A DNA stretch of 8,189 bases from Phycisphaerales bacterium. Lineage in GTDB: Bacteria > Planctomycetota > Phycisphaerae > Phycisphaerales > Phycisphaeraceae. Below, piece after piece: positions 1-7,203 of this stretch. Under the pieces are notes generated by a model that was not told where the DNA came from, did no database searches, and was given only the letters and a program-made list of their open reading frames with translations. The position numbers and the translations under genes were made by a program. Each line of letters starts with the position of its first letter. The stretch's first letter is position 1. The stretch is taken from contig JAAUTM010000043.1 of assembly GCA_012031455.1 (NCBI GenBank), positions 1-8,189 of the forward strand, written 5' to 3'.

Positions 1-435
1 GCTGTTGGTGGAGGATGAGCCGGGGCGATTGAGTTCCTCGGTAATACTCCAATCGGGCACGACAGGGCAGACAAAAAACTCAACGTCCATGTAGGGGGCA
101 TACAGCACGGATAAATCACGTCCTGTTGCAGCATCGCCGAAACGCACGCTGGCAGGGAACATCGCGGGACCACCGGCAGCGTAATTGGGTGACGGAAGGC
201 CCTGTAGCTGCCATTCACGCACATGAGTTGGCATGCGCCGCTGATCGGTTTCGTAGGATGCCACAGCCATGGCGATCTGCCGCAGATTCACCAGACACTT
301 GCTGATGCGGGCGCTTTCGCGTGCTGAGGCCAGCGCAGGTAAAAGAATGCCAATGAGCAGGGCAATGATGGAAATCACCACCAGCAACTCGATCAGTGTG
401 AAACCCTTGCGACGGTCGTTGCGGAAACAGGTCAA
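1..435 (-). CDS. Type IV prepilin-like / type II secretion pseudopilin, 3' end beyond window
   Basis: The first 145 codons of an open frame that runs off the left edge. After a short basic leader (RNDRRKG) comes the prepilin motif [20 protein letters not shown]: Gly11 precedes the expected prepilin-peptidase cut, Phe12 would be N-methylated, and Glu16 is the conserved +5 Glu. A hydrophobic helix to about residue 34 is followed by [24 protein letters not shown], the usual start of planctomycete prepilin-like proteins, which often occur in many copies per genome. An in-frame TGA two codons upstream rules out a longer start, so the TTG at 435 is the likely start; GAGGTGA lies just before it. The product should be an inner-membrane-anchored filament or pseudopilus subunit. 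The substrate or filament type cannot be told. It lies 120 bases downstream of the DUF167 gene on the same strand and may have its own promoter. Confidence 0.85.
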   Translation of the reverse strand, partial: MTCFRNDRRKGFTLIELLVVISIIALLIGILLPALASARESARISKCLVNLRQIAMAVASYETDQRRMPTHVREWQLQGLPSPNYAAGGPAMFPASVRFGDAATGRDLSVLYAPYMDVEFFVCPVVPDWSITEELNRPGSSSTNS

Positions 436-438
436 TGC

Positions 439-445
439 TCACCTC
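439..445 (-). promoter_or_regulatory. Ribosome binding site deciding the TTG start of the prepilin gene
   Basis: Read on the minus strand, GAGGTGA ends three bases before the TTG at 435, with GAGG six bases away. Its own TGA is the in-frame stop that excludes any upstream start. This supports TTG initiation. Confidence 0.55.
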
Positions 446-555
446 ATGGCTCAACCCAAGTTCATATTCATGATAGCCCATCGGCGTAATGAGCATCGAC
501 CTTTGACTAAAACTTTTTATGAATCGTGATGAACAATACTGTAATCCAAGCAAGT

Positions 556-870
556 TTAGCCGTGCTGCCGTGCAGTGTTGCTGCTAAGAAGTCCATACAC
601 CATCGGCAAACGGAGGCCTTCAATACGCACCATCTTTTGGGGCCGGGTGTGACCTTCCACGACATTCACCTGCCGTAAGTTTATCTGCAGTGCTTCCGCC
701 AGCACCTGACACAAGGCTGCATTGGCTTTTCCATCCTCAGGTGGCGCACTCACCTGAATTTTCAACCGGTCCCCCAGCAATCCAGCAAGCCGCAATCGGC
801 TGGCGCCCGGCACCACTTTCACCCGGACAAGCACCCCCATGCTCATCTTGCGTGGCCCATTGGCATGCAT
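556..870 (-). CDS. DUF167 / YggU family (UPF0235) protein
   Basis: A complete 104-residue protein, near the usual 95-110 for the family. It shows the family signature in order: a first strand with VKVVPGASR (about residues 17-25), LKIQVSAPPEDGKANAAL (about 36-53) with the hallmark APP-DGKAN segment, and VNVVEGHTRPQKMVRIEG (about 68-85). Members are small soluble alpha/beta proteins without an established biochemical role. The ATG at 870 directly follows a TGA at 871-873 that ends an open frame over the uvrC tail, giving an ATGA-type junction and suggesting translational coupling. AAAGGA lies about 10 bases upstream. ATGs at residues 9 and 11 are alternative starts and would remove a poorly conserved leader. 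It is probably in one operon with uvrC. Family assignment is firm; function is unknown. Confidence 0.85.
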   Translation of the reverse strand: MHANGPRKMSMGVLVRVKVVPGASRLRLAGLLGDRLKIQVSAPPEDGKANAALCQVLAEALQINLRQVNVVEGHTRPQKMVRIEGLRLPMVYGLLSSNTARQHG

Positions 871-1026
871 TCATGGCAAATCCTTTCCCACTTCACCGTC
901 CCCCGGTTTCACTGTTGGCCCCGCTTCCGCTGATTGCCTCTGGTCCTCTGAAGTCCCCGGTTCAACGACATCCTTTTCCGTGATCGACGACGGTTGTACG
1001 GCCCCGGGCGGTATCGATAACTCCAT
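871..1026 (-). other. Open frame over the uvrC end: likely true uvrC C-terminal tail, or a 51-codon small ORF
   Basis: In the frame +1 to the end of uvrC there is an open stretch ending in TGA at 873-871, directly against the ATG of the DUF167 gene. From the ATG at 1026 it encodes 51 residues, acidic and polar, containing EKDVVEPGTSEDQRQSAEAG. It has no good ribosome binding site of its own. This frame is open from a TGA just upstream of the six-A run (1042-1037 on the minus strand), so one A too many in that run would join it to UvrC and make uvrC abut its neighbour exactly. The alternative is that the reading is chance and uvrC ends at 962. No domain is recognisable in it. Confidence 0.4.
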
Positions 1027-2400
1027 CAACTTTGCGTTTTTTCCTCACAGGCTTGCTGTCCTGCACCATCACTTTTTTCTTGCGAAGCAGATGATGGTAA
1101 TGCTGCGCAAAACGGTGAGCTTCATCACGAATTGCCTGACACAACCGCAATGCCACATTTCGCCGAGGCAGTTTCACCGGCTCAGCCTGTGCTTGTACAT
1201 ACAGCCACTCTTCCCGCTTGGCCAACGAAATCACCATCGCCGGTTGCACATCGAGGGAGGCAAACGCTTCCTGTGCTGCGTGCAATTGCCCAAGTCCGCC
1301 GTCGATGAGAATCACATCCGGGTAAAGTTCCTGCCCCGTTCCCGCCTCCCGGTAACGCCGACTTACCACCTCACGAATCGCTGCATAATCATCGTTATTT
1401 ACGCTTGAATCCGGTACCTGCGATACTCGCTCTTGAACGGCCTGCCATCCACAAAACATACTTTCGAGCCCACCGTTTCCCCGCCTTGCAGATGAGCAAT
1501 GTCGATGGCTTCGAGACAACGAATGGGCTGATCCATCCCAAGTATCTGGCGCAAAACTTCCAGCCCCTTGCGCGGGTCCAGCCGAAGCAGCCCTGATTCA
1601 GTTTCCGGCTGCCAGCCCATATCCTTGCGACCCCGCTGTTCCAGTTGATCAAGGGCACGGATCTGATCTCGCAGCACGGCAGCCTTTTCAAAATCGAGCA
1701 GCGCCGATGCCTGCTGCATTTCATTACGCATCTCGCGAATCATGATCGAGCGTTTGCTTTCGATGAAACGGGTGAACCGGTCAATGTCTTCGCGGTAGGC
1801 CCCCGGACTGATGCGGGCGGCACAGGGGGCGGTGCATTGCCCGATGGCATGCAGAAGGCAAGGTCGAAAATACCTGCGTTTGTTATCGCTTTTACGGATG
1901 TCCAATTCGCAGGTACGGAACTTGAAAACGCGCTGAAGCATTTGCAGGCTGCCACGCAGGGAATGTGTGCTGGTGAAGGGGCCGAGGATTTTGGCACCGC
2001 GAAAACGTTCATCGGTAGGCTGGCGGGTGATGAACACACCCGGAAAATCATCCCGCAAAGTAATTGCAAGATAGGGGTAGGTTTTATCGTCGGTGAGCCT
2101 GGCGTTGTATGGCGGGTGAATATCCTTGATCAGGCGATTTTCCGTGAGCAGGGCTTCCCACTCGCTGTCGCATTCAATAGTGTCAAAGTCATGGACTTCA
2201 TGAAGCAGGTTTTGTTTACGACCCGGGCCAAGGTCCGCCGAGGGGATGAAGTAACTGGACACCCGGTCGGGCAGGCACTTGGCTTTGCCAACGTAAAGCA
2301 CACGTCCCAAGGCATCCTTCATGAGATACACGCCTGACACCCTGGGCAGGGAGCGGGCTTTCTGAAGCAGTAGATTCAGATGGTCTGCATGATCGGGCAT
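962..2400 (-). CDS. uvrC: UvrABC excinuclease subunit C, split by one single-base frameshift near 1399-1407
   Basis: UvrC makes both incisions beside DNA damage during nucleotide excision repair, recruited by UvrB. Joining the two frames gives about 479 residues. In order: a GIY-YIG nuclease (about 18-98) with GVYLMKD, VLYVGKA and catalytic-type Glu in LLTENRLIKD; a CLLHAIGQCTAPC cysteine segment (181-193); a UVR domain that binds UvrB (about 219-254); and the RNase H-like 5' nuclease with EAIDIAHLQGG (Asp300), PDVILIDGGLGQ (Asp367) and IRDEAHRF (His428). The first frame stops at TAA 1401-1399 right after SEYRRYRIQA; the next frame resumes with VNNDDYAAIREVV, so one added base (GCGTA to GCGGTA) restores the protein. 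No helix-hairpin-helix pair follows; the C-terminus is a short basic tail, possibly altered by a second shift. An in-frame TAA just upstream fixes the ATG at 2400; its ribosome binding site is weak. It lies 81 bases after the glycosyltransferase. Confidence 0.9.
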
Positions 2401-2481
2401 GTCTTAATGGTACGTCCAAAGTGCAACTGACAGCATCGAAGCTTATGTCATGTTCATAGCAAATTTGTCTGATATCGGCGT

Positions 2482-3714
2482 TTAGCTGCCACTGATGGCT
2501 GACCACACCCGTTTACGTAAGCGACGGACCATGCCTGGACTTTGAATTTTAACACCGTGAGACTGGACATTTGCCTGATGTTCCGCAGCCAGCCTTACCA
2601 GTATCTTCATCACCTGATGAGCAGCATGAGGGTGAGCCAGTCGTTGCACATTTTTCCGCATCGATTGCAAGCGTGTCGGGTTGTCCAGCAATTGATCGAG
2701 CTTCCAACCCAAAGTGGGCAGATTGTTGCAGCGGATGGCACATCCATCTTCCAGCAGGTGGTCGCTGTTGCGTTCCTCCTGACCGGGGATTGGATTTACC
2801 ACACACATGGGCAATCGACGCGACAAGGCTTCACTCGTCGTCAGTCCGCCCGGTTTGCCCACCAACAGGTCGGCCGCAGCCATTAGCTTGTGCATGTCGC
2901 TGGTGAATCCAAGCACCCGGATCCGCCTGCGAACCTCCGGCGTCTGCCCAGTGAGTTGTTCCTCCAGCAAACTCTTCAACCGGGCATTTTTCCCGCAGAC
3001 GATCAGCATCTGAACCGGATGGCGCATGGCCAGCAACATCTGCAGCATACGACTGACATTGCCCACCACTCCGAAACCCCCCGTCGATATCAGCAGCGTT
3101 GGCAACTCCGTGGTGAGTTCATATTCCTTTAGGACCGATACACGATCACAAGGCTCTGCAAAACGCTGATCAATGGGTATCCCTGTCACACTGATCTTCG
3201 ATGGATGAATCCCCAGCATTGCCAGATGCTTAGCCGTCTCTTCCAGGGCGACGCAGTAATGATCCACTTCCGGTGCCAGCCAGAAGGCGTGGGCATCCAG
3301 ATCGGTAATGACGGTCACAATCGGCTGGTGAAACAATCCTCGTCGTTTGAGCCTGCAAAGGATTTCCACCGGGAGAAAATGCGTGCATACCACGATGTCA
3401 GGCTGTTCCCTGCTGATCATGCGCACCAATGGCCGGGTGTTGATTTTGTTGACCGCCTGAATGAATCGCCTGCTGCGCCAGGGTTTGTCGGTCCGGTCGT
3501 AAAGCCAGCCGAACATCGCTGGCGAGAGCCGAACCATTTCCAGATAGGCTTGCGCATAAAGCTTACGAAAGACCCGGTTGGTGAATGCCAGGGCATCGTG
3601 ATGTTGCACCTGGGTATCTGGCTGGTGCTGCTGAAATGCAGATTCGATGGCTTGGGCGGCACGTACGTGCCCGATTCCTGCGGTGGCCGAGTAAATATGA
3701 ACCTTCATGCTCAT
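2482..3714 (-). CDS. MGDG synthase / UgtP-type diacylglycerol glycosyltransferase
   Basis: A complete 410-residue glycosyltransferase of the GT28 type. The N-terminal domain opens MKVHIYSATAGIGHVRAAQA, matching the MGDG synthase N-domain with its Gly-x-Gly-His lipid/acceptor loop (residues 13-16). The C-terminal nucleotide-sugar domain contains STGGFGVVGN and the donor-binding signature GKPGGLTTSEAL followed by NPIPGQEERN. Relatives transfer galactose or glucose from a UDP-sugar to diacylglycerol at the inner face of the membrane, making glycolipids; the exact sugar and acceptor cannot be read from the sequence. No transmembrane helix is evident, as expected for a peripheral membrane enzyme. 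The start chosen is the ATG at 3714, preceded by GGGAG at a seven-base gap; the frame is open 16 codons further, but that part lacks homology. It is the first gene of the leftward block and faces the phosphatase gene across a shared intergenic region. Confidence 0.87.
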   Translation of the reverse strand: MSMKVHIYSATAGIGHVRAAQAIESAFQQHQPDTQVQHHDALAFTNRVFRKLYAQAYLEMVRLSPAMFGWLYDRTDKPWRSRRFIQAVNKINTRPLVRMISREQPDIVVCTHFLPVEILCRLKRRGLFHQPIVTVITDLDAHAFWLAPEVDHYCVALEETAKHLAMLGIHPSKISVTGIPIDQRFAEPCDRVSVLKEYELTTELPTLLISTGGFGVVGNVSRMLQMLLAMRHPVQMLIVCGKNARLKSLLEEQLTGQTPEVRRRIRVLGFTSDMHKLMAAADLLVGKPGGLTTSEALSRRLPMCVVNPIPGQEERNSDHLLEDGCAIRCNNLPTLGWKLDQLLDNPTRLQSMRKNVQRLAHPHAAHQVMKILVRLAAEHQANVQSHGVKIQSPGMVRRLRKRVWSAISGS

Positions 3715-3736
3715 GCAATAGCTCCCTTGGGGGATT

Positions 3737-3758
3737 GTCATCGCTAAGTCATCGCTGA
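3737..3758. repeat. Tandem 11-base direct repeat
   Basis: GTCATCGCTAA is followed immediately by GTCATCGCTGA, 10 of 11 identical, ending 23 bases from the glycosyltransferase start codon. An 11-base period puts both copies on the same face of the helix, as for a dimeric regulator site, but a simple local duplication explains it equally well. Confidence 0.5.
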
Positions 3759-3972
3759 GCAAACGGATGAGCGGGCATGAAGCCGTTGCTCAATGCCGTA
3801 ATGGCACTAACCTGCTCCATGATTTGAGGCGAAACAGGCAAGGTGAAAAAATGTTTTGCGATCGCATGTAGAACAAACGATAAAATAATCTTTTTCACAT
3901 CAATTGCAATTAATTCCCTAACAAAGACAGGTTAGAGTGTTCGAGTTCGAAGGGATCAATATTCAGAAGTAC

Positions 3973-4001
3973 TTGCGTATGCGTTATATGTAATAATTAT
4001 A
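3973..4001 (+). promoter_or_regulatory. Possible sigma-70-like promoter for the phosphatase gene
   Basis: TTGCGT (3973-3978) and ATTATA (3996-4001) are separated by 17 bases in an AT-rich stretch about 135 bases upstream of the start codon. The match to consensus is partial and planctomycete promoters are poorly defined, so this is only a candidate. Confidence 0.25.
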
Positions 4002-4137
4002 AATTAATAGTTTGAATTGCAGTGATATGTAAACGATCAAGGTAATCCGTAACCAATAAGTCATGCTCGCTCGGCCGCCGTGGTGTGTCACCAGGGCTTG
4101 CGCGATTCGTGCAGACTTCATTCATGGAGGATTCGAT

Positions 4138-5687
4138 ATGACGATTCAGAAGAAGTCAGTTTGTATCGCAGCGGCAGCCGTCGCTATGGTGATGGGCGTA
4201 GGCATGACTGCTACTGCCGAAGTCGTCCCACAGGCCAAGAACGTGATTCTGCTGATCAGCGATGGCCAGGGTTTCAACCATGTTCTGGCCACGGAAATGT
4301 ACACGGGAACCAAAGCTGTGTACCACAACTTTGATGTGAAACTTTCGATGGCTACTTTCTCTGCCACGAATCCCAACTTCAAAAATGGTCAGCCCGGTTA
4401 TGATCCTGCTCAGATGGCGAGTAATTTTGGCTATGTTAGCCAGTCTGGCACCTACACCGACTCGGCTTCTGCAGCCAGTGCCATGTACACGGGTGTAAAG
4501 ATCTATGACAACCAGATCAACATGACCACCGACGGCAAAGCCCTGACGACTTTCTTTGAACAGGCCGCCAAGGCTCCCTTCAACAAGAGTATGGGTGCGG
4601 TATCTAGCGTTCAGATTACACATGCCACCCCCGGCGCTGTGTTTGCCCACAACAAGGCACGCGGCAATACCACACAGATGGCCGATGAAGGTGTTTATGG
4701 CACCAACCCCAACAGTAATAACGACTTTTATGATGCCCTGAACTACAACGGTAATTTTAAAGTGCTCATGGGCGCTGGCAATGGTGATTACAATGACAAC
4801 GGCATCTACTCCCCCTCAGCATCCGACAGTTACGTTGGCGGCGCAACCACATGGACTGATATTAAGGACGGAGCAGCTCCCAATGGATGGACGTTTGTAG
4901 ATAACAAGAGCAGTTTTGAGTCCATCGCCAACGGTGGTGTGGCTGGGGCACCCGAGAAACTGCTGGGTCTCCCACAGTGCAATAGCACGCTGCAACAAAA
5001 CCGCAGCAATCCTGCGGGTAACTTCGACCCCATGAACACCAATGTTCCAACGTTGGTCACCATGACCAAGGCTGCACTGAACGTTCTGGCAAGAACAGCA
5101 ACGGCTTCACCGTGATGATCGAAGGTGGTGCGGTGGACTGGGCTGGCCATGCCAACCAACTCGATCGTATGATTGAAGAACAGATCGATTTTGATAACGC
5201 CGTGACCGAAGCGGTGGCTTGGGTCGAGGCCAACAGCAACTGGAACGAAACTCTGATCATTGTGACTGCTGACCACGAAACCGGCTACCTCATGGGCGCT
5301 TCTGATGGATCTGCTGGTTTCATGGATGTCAACGGCAACAATCAGTTCGATGCTGGTGTGGACTACGCTCACCTGAAGAACAACGGTGCCGGTAACCTGC
5401 CCGGCGCTTCATGGTACAGCGGCAACCACACCAACCAACTCGTCCCCCTGTTCGCCAAAGGCGCTGGCGCCGAGTTGTTCAATAACTACATTGTTGGCAC
5501 CGATGCCAACCTCGATAACTACTACGGTTTGGCTGCCAATGGCTGGACCGGCTTTGATGGCAAATACATCGACAACACCAGCATCTACTCTGTGATGATG
5601 GAAGCCAGTGGTATTCCCGAACCCGCCACCTTTGGTATTCTCAGCATCAGCGCTGGCGCCTTGGTTCTGCGTCGCCGCAGCCGGTGA
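4138..5687 (+). CDS. Secreted PEP-CTERM alkaline phosphatase, split by one single-base frameshift near 5086-5090
   Basis: A PhoA-type alkaline phosphatase, a metal-dependent phosphomonoesterase acting outside the inner membrane. Joined, it is 516 residues. Residues 1-27 form a signal peptide ending TATA-E. Family residues follow: Asp42 (LLISDGQG), Asp108-Ser109 (TDSASAASA, nucleophile Ser), His162/Thr164 (THATPG), Glu329, Asp334 and His338 (IEGGAVDWAGHA), Asp379-His380 (TADHE) and His431 (GNHTNQLVPLFAKG), the full two-zinc plus third-metal set. A DVNGNNQFD loop (398-406) resembles a calcium-binding motif. The C-terminus is a PEP-CTERM tail: PEPAT, a hydrophobic helix and RRRSR, for exosortase-dependent sorting. 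The first frame stops at TGA 5113-5115 after KAALNVL; the second reads GKNSNGFTVMIEGG, and one extra G (GG to GGG at 5088-5089) repairs it. The first piece alone lacks half the metal ligands. The start is the ATG at 4138 with GGAGGA six bases before it. Confidence 0.92.
5616..5684 (+). other. PEP-CTERM sorting signal of the phosphatase
   Basis: Encodes PEPATFGILSISAGALVL followed by RRRSR: a Pro-Glu-Pro motif, a short hydrophobic segment and an Arg-rich end right at the C-terminus. This three-part layout is the signal recognised by exosortase (EpsH) systems in bacteria with exopolysaccharide-linked surface proteins. The exosortase gene is not in this window. Confidence 0.85.
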
Positions 5688-5741
5688 ATGTTTGTCAAAG
5701 AATGAATTGAGCGGATAAAACTTAATACCGAATTCACAAAG

Positions 5742-5780
5742 CCCAGGCATTACCACACGGTGATGCCTGGGTTGTTTATT
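5742..5780 (+). terminator. Intrinsic terminator after the phosphatase gene
   Basis: CCCAGGCAT (5742-5750) pairs perfectly with ATGCCTGGG (5763-5771), and the inner TACC/GGTG extends the stem to 13 pairs with one G-T wobble around a four-base ACAC loop. TTGTTTATT follows at once. It lies 54 bases after the stop codon and should separate phosphatase transcription from pilT. Confidence 0.88.
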
Positions 5781-6057
5781 ATGTTCCAAGTTAATCGACG
5801 CACCGCAGGTGCGAGGCTCAAGCAATTCACCGATCCAATGCCTTACACCAACCTCTCCACGACCGACGTTGGCTTGACATAACGATTGTGTCGTTTGTGA
5901 CGGCTGGAGAGGCCCGGCATGTTGCGGAAGTTGGTCAACTGGTTTATTCGGTCATGTTCCGGTCGATCATATGAAAGACTCTGATGTTCCCGTTTGAACC
6001 CAGCCGCTCAAGGTTGCGTGCAGCCCTGAGCAGACTCCTGCCCAACATGAGGAAGCT
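5781..6057 (+). promoter_or_regulatory. Leader region upstream of pilT
   Basis: A 277-base stretch without a convincing gene. It must carry the pilT promoter because a strong terminator precedes it. TTGACA stands at 5874-5879 but no good -10 sequence follows at the right distance. Local structures are a CGCACC-GCA-GGTGCG hairpin (5799-5813), an 8-base inverted repeat CCTCTCCA/TGGAGAGG (5852-5859 and 5905-5912), and AACGA/TCGTT (5881-5895) inside it. A 21-codon ORF (5919-5984) with GGAGAGG before its ATG is also present. None of these has proven function. Confidence 0.45.
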
Positions 6058-7124
6058 ATGACCATCGGAATGCAACTGGACACGATCCTCAAGGCGGCAA
6101 TGGATATGGGTGCATCCGATGTGCATCTGATTTCCGGACACCAGCCCGCTGCGCGAATTCACACCATGGTCACGCCGCTGGATTATCCGGTGGTGGCTCC
6201 CGAAGATGCTCTGGCTATGGTCAAGCACATGGCCAGTGCCGAGATGATGACCAAGTTCGAGAAGGTCAAGGATGCGGACTTTTCTTACGAGATCAAGGGC
6301 ATTGCCCGATTCCGTGTCAACGCTCACATGCAGCGGAGGAGCGTGGGTATTGCGTTTCGTTTGATCAAGACCAAGATACCGGCGTTTGGGGAACTGACTC
6401 TGCCGGATATCATCATGAAATTGACCTACCTCCGGCGGGACTCGTGCTGGTGACCGGCGACACGGGTTCAGGTAAATCAACCACTCTGGCATCGATGATT
6501 GATGCCATGAACGGTCGCTATCACAAGCATATCATCACGCTCGAAGACCCGGTTGAATACACCTTTGTCAGCAATAAGTGCATCCTTGAGCAGCGCGAAC
6601 TGGGGGACGATGTGCCCAGCTTTGCCAGTGGTTTAAGGCATGTGCTGCGTCAGGACCCGGACATCATTCTCGTGGGCGAAATGCGTGACTTGGAAACCAC
6701 CAGTGCCGCCATCACCGCTGCCGAGACCGGCCACCTGGTGCTTTCAACGCTGCACACCTGCAATGCCGCACAGACATGCGAACGTATTATCGACATGTAC
6801 CCTGCGGATCAGCAGAATCAGATTCGATCCATGCTCGCAAACACTCTCCAAGCGGTGATCAGCCAGGTGCTGTTCAAGCGCTCAGACAAAAAAGGCATGT
6901 GCCCCGCGGTGGAGGTGATGCTGGTGACCCCGGCCATCCGCAACCTGATCCGTGAAAACCGATTGTTTGAAATCCCCAACGTGATTGATACCAATCGTGC
7001 CCTTGGTATGAAGAGCTTGGATACCGCAATTGCCGAGCTTTACTACAACGGCATGATCAGCCGGGAGGATGCCATTGCCAACGCAGCCTACCCAGAGAAA
7101 CTCGAACGGATGCTTGCTGCTTGA
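6058..7124 (+). CDS. pilT: PilT-type pilus retraction ATPase, split by one single-base frameshift near 6418-6423
   Basis: A hexameric cytoplasmic ATPase that disassembles type IV pili for twitching and retraction. Joined, it is 355 residues, the usual PilT length. The N-terminal PAS-like domain has MGASDVHLISGHQPAARI (17-34) and ends near residue 120. The RecA-like core has Walker A GDTGSGKST, an Asp box ITLEDPVEYTF, Walker B DPDIILVGEMRD and a His box TGHLVLSTLHT. The C-terminal AIRNLIRE motif is specific to PilT, and the PilB tetracysteine zinc site is absent, so PilT is preferred over PilB. The first frame goes wrong after LPDIIMK and stops at TGA 6451-6453; the second frame reads IDLPPAGLVLVTG, and one extra A in the AAA at 6418-6420 joins them. 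Unrepaired, the protein would be cut just before Walker A. The start is the ATG at 6058 with GAGG five bases upstream. pilC follows after 79 bases on the same strand. Confidence 0.92.
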
Positions 7125-7203
7125 TGAAGAATGGGGACGAGTGGTCGAGAGTGGAATAGGAACGATGAAAGACAAACTGTGGTGAAAGAGTTGATACAAA
7201 CCC

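Larger units (their letters stand above)
3715..4137. promoter_or_regulatory. Divergent AT-rich intergenic control region
   Basis: A 423-base non-coding stretch between two divergently transcribed genes; about 3840-4030 is clearly richer in A and T than the genes around it. It contains a tandem 11-base repeat beside the glycosyltransferase start (3737-3758), an AATTGCAATT palindrome (3902-3911) and a possible promoter for the phosphatase (3973-4001). It must hold promoters for both directions, but no operator for a known regulator could be identified with confidence. Confidence 0.6.

Noticed and set aside
1645..2337. Long open frame (230 codons) on the plus strand opposite uvrC
   Set aside because: The minus strand here encodes conserved UvrC motifs; the antisense product has no recognisable family and reflects codon bias.
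3205..3747. 180-codon plus-strand open frame opposite the glycosyltransferase
   Set aside because: Complement of a well-supported gene; no motif or ribosome site of its own.
3858..3865. GCGATCGC palindrome (HIP1-like)
   Set aside because: A single copy; HIP1 is meaningful only when highly repeated.
3936..3952. GTTCGAGTTCGAA, resembling a tRNA T-arm
   Set aside because: No acceptor stem, D-arm or anticodon arm could be laid out around it.
5874..5902. TTGACA as a pilT promoter -35
   Set aside because: The sequence 17 bases downstream is GTGACG, not a usable -10; kept only as a remark in the leader entry.
5944..6492. 182-codon minus-strand open frame over the pilT start and leader
   Set aside because: It covers the PilT N-terminal domain in antisense and resembles no known protein.
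7164..7184. Six-codon ORF between pilT and pilC
   Set aside because: Too short to support and expected by chance.
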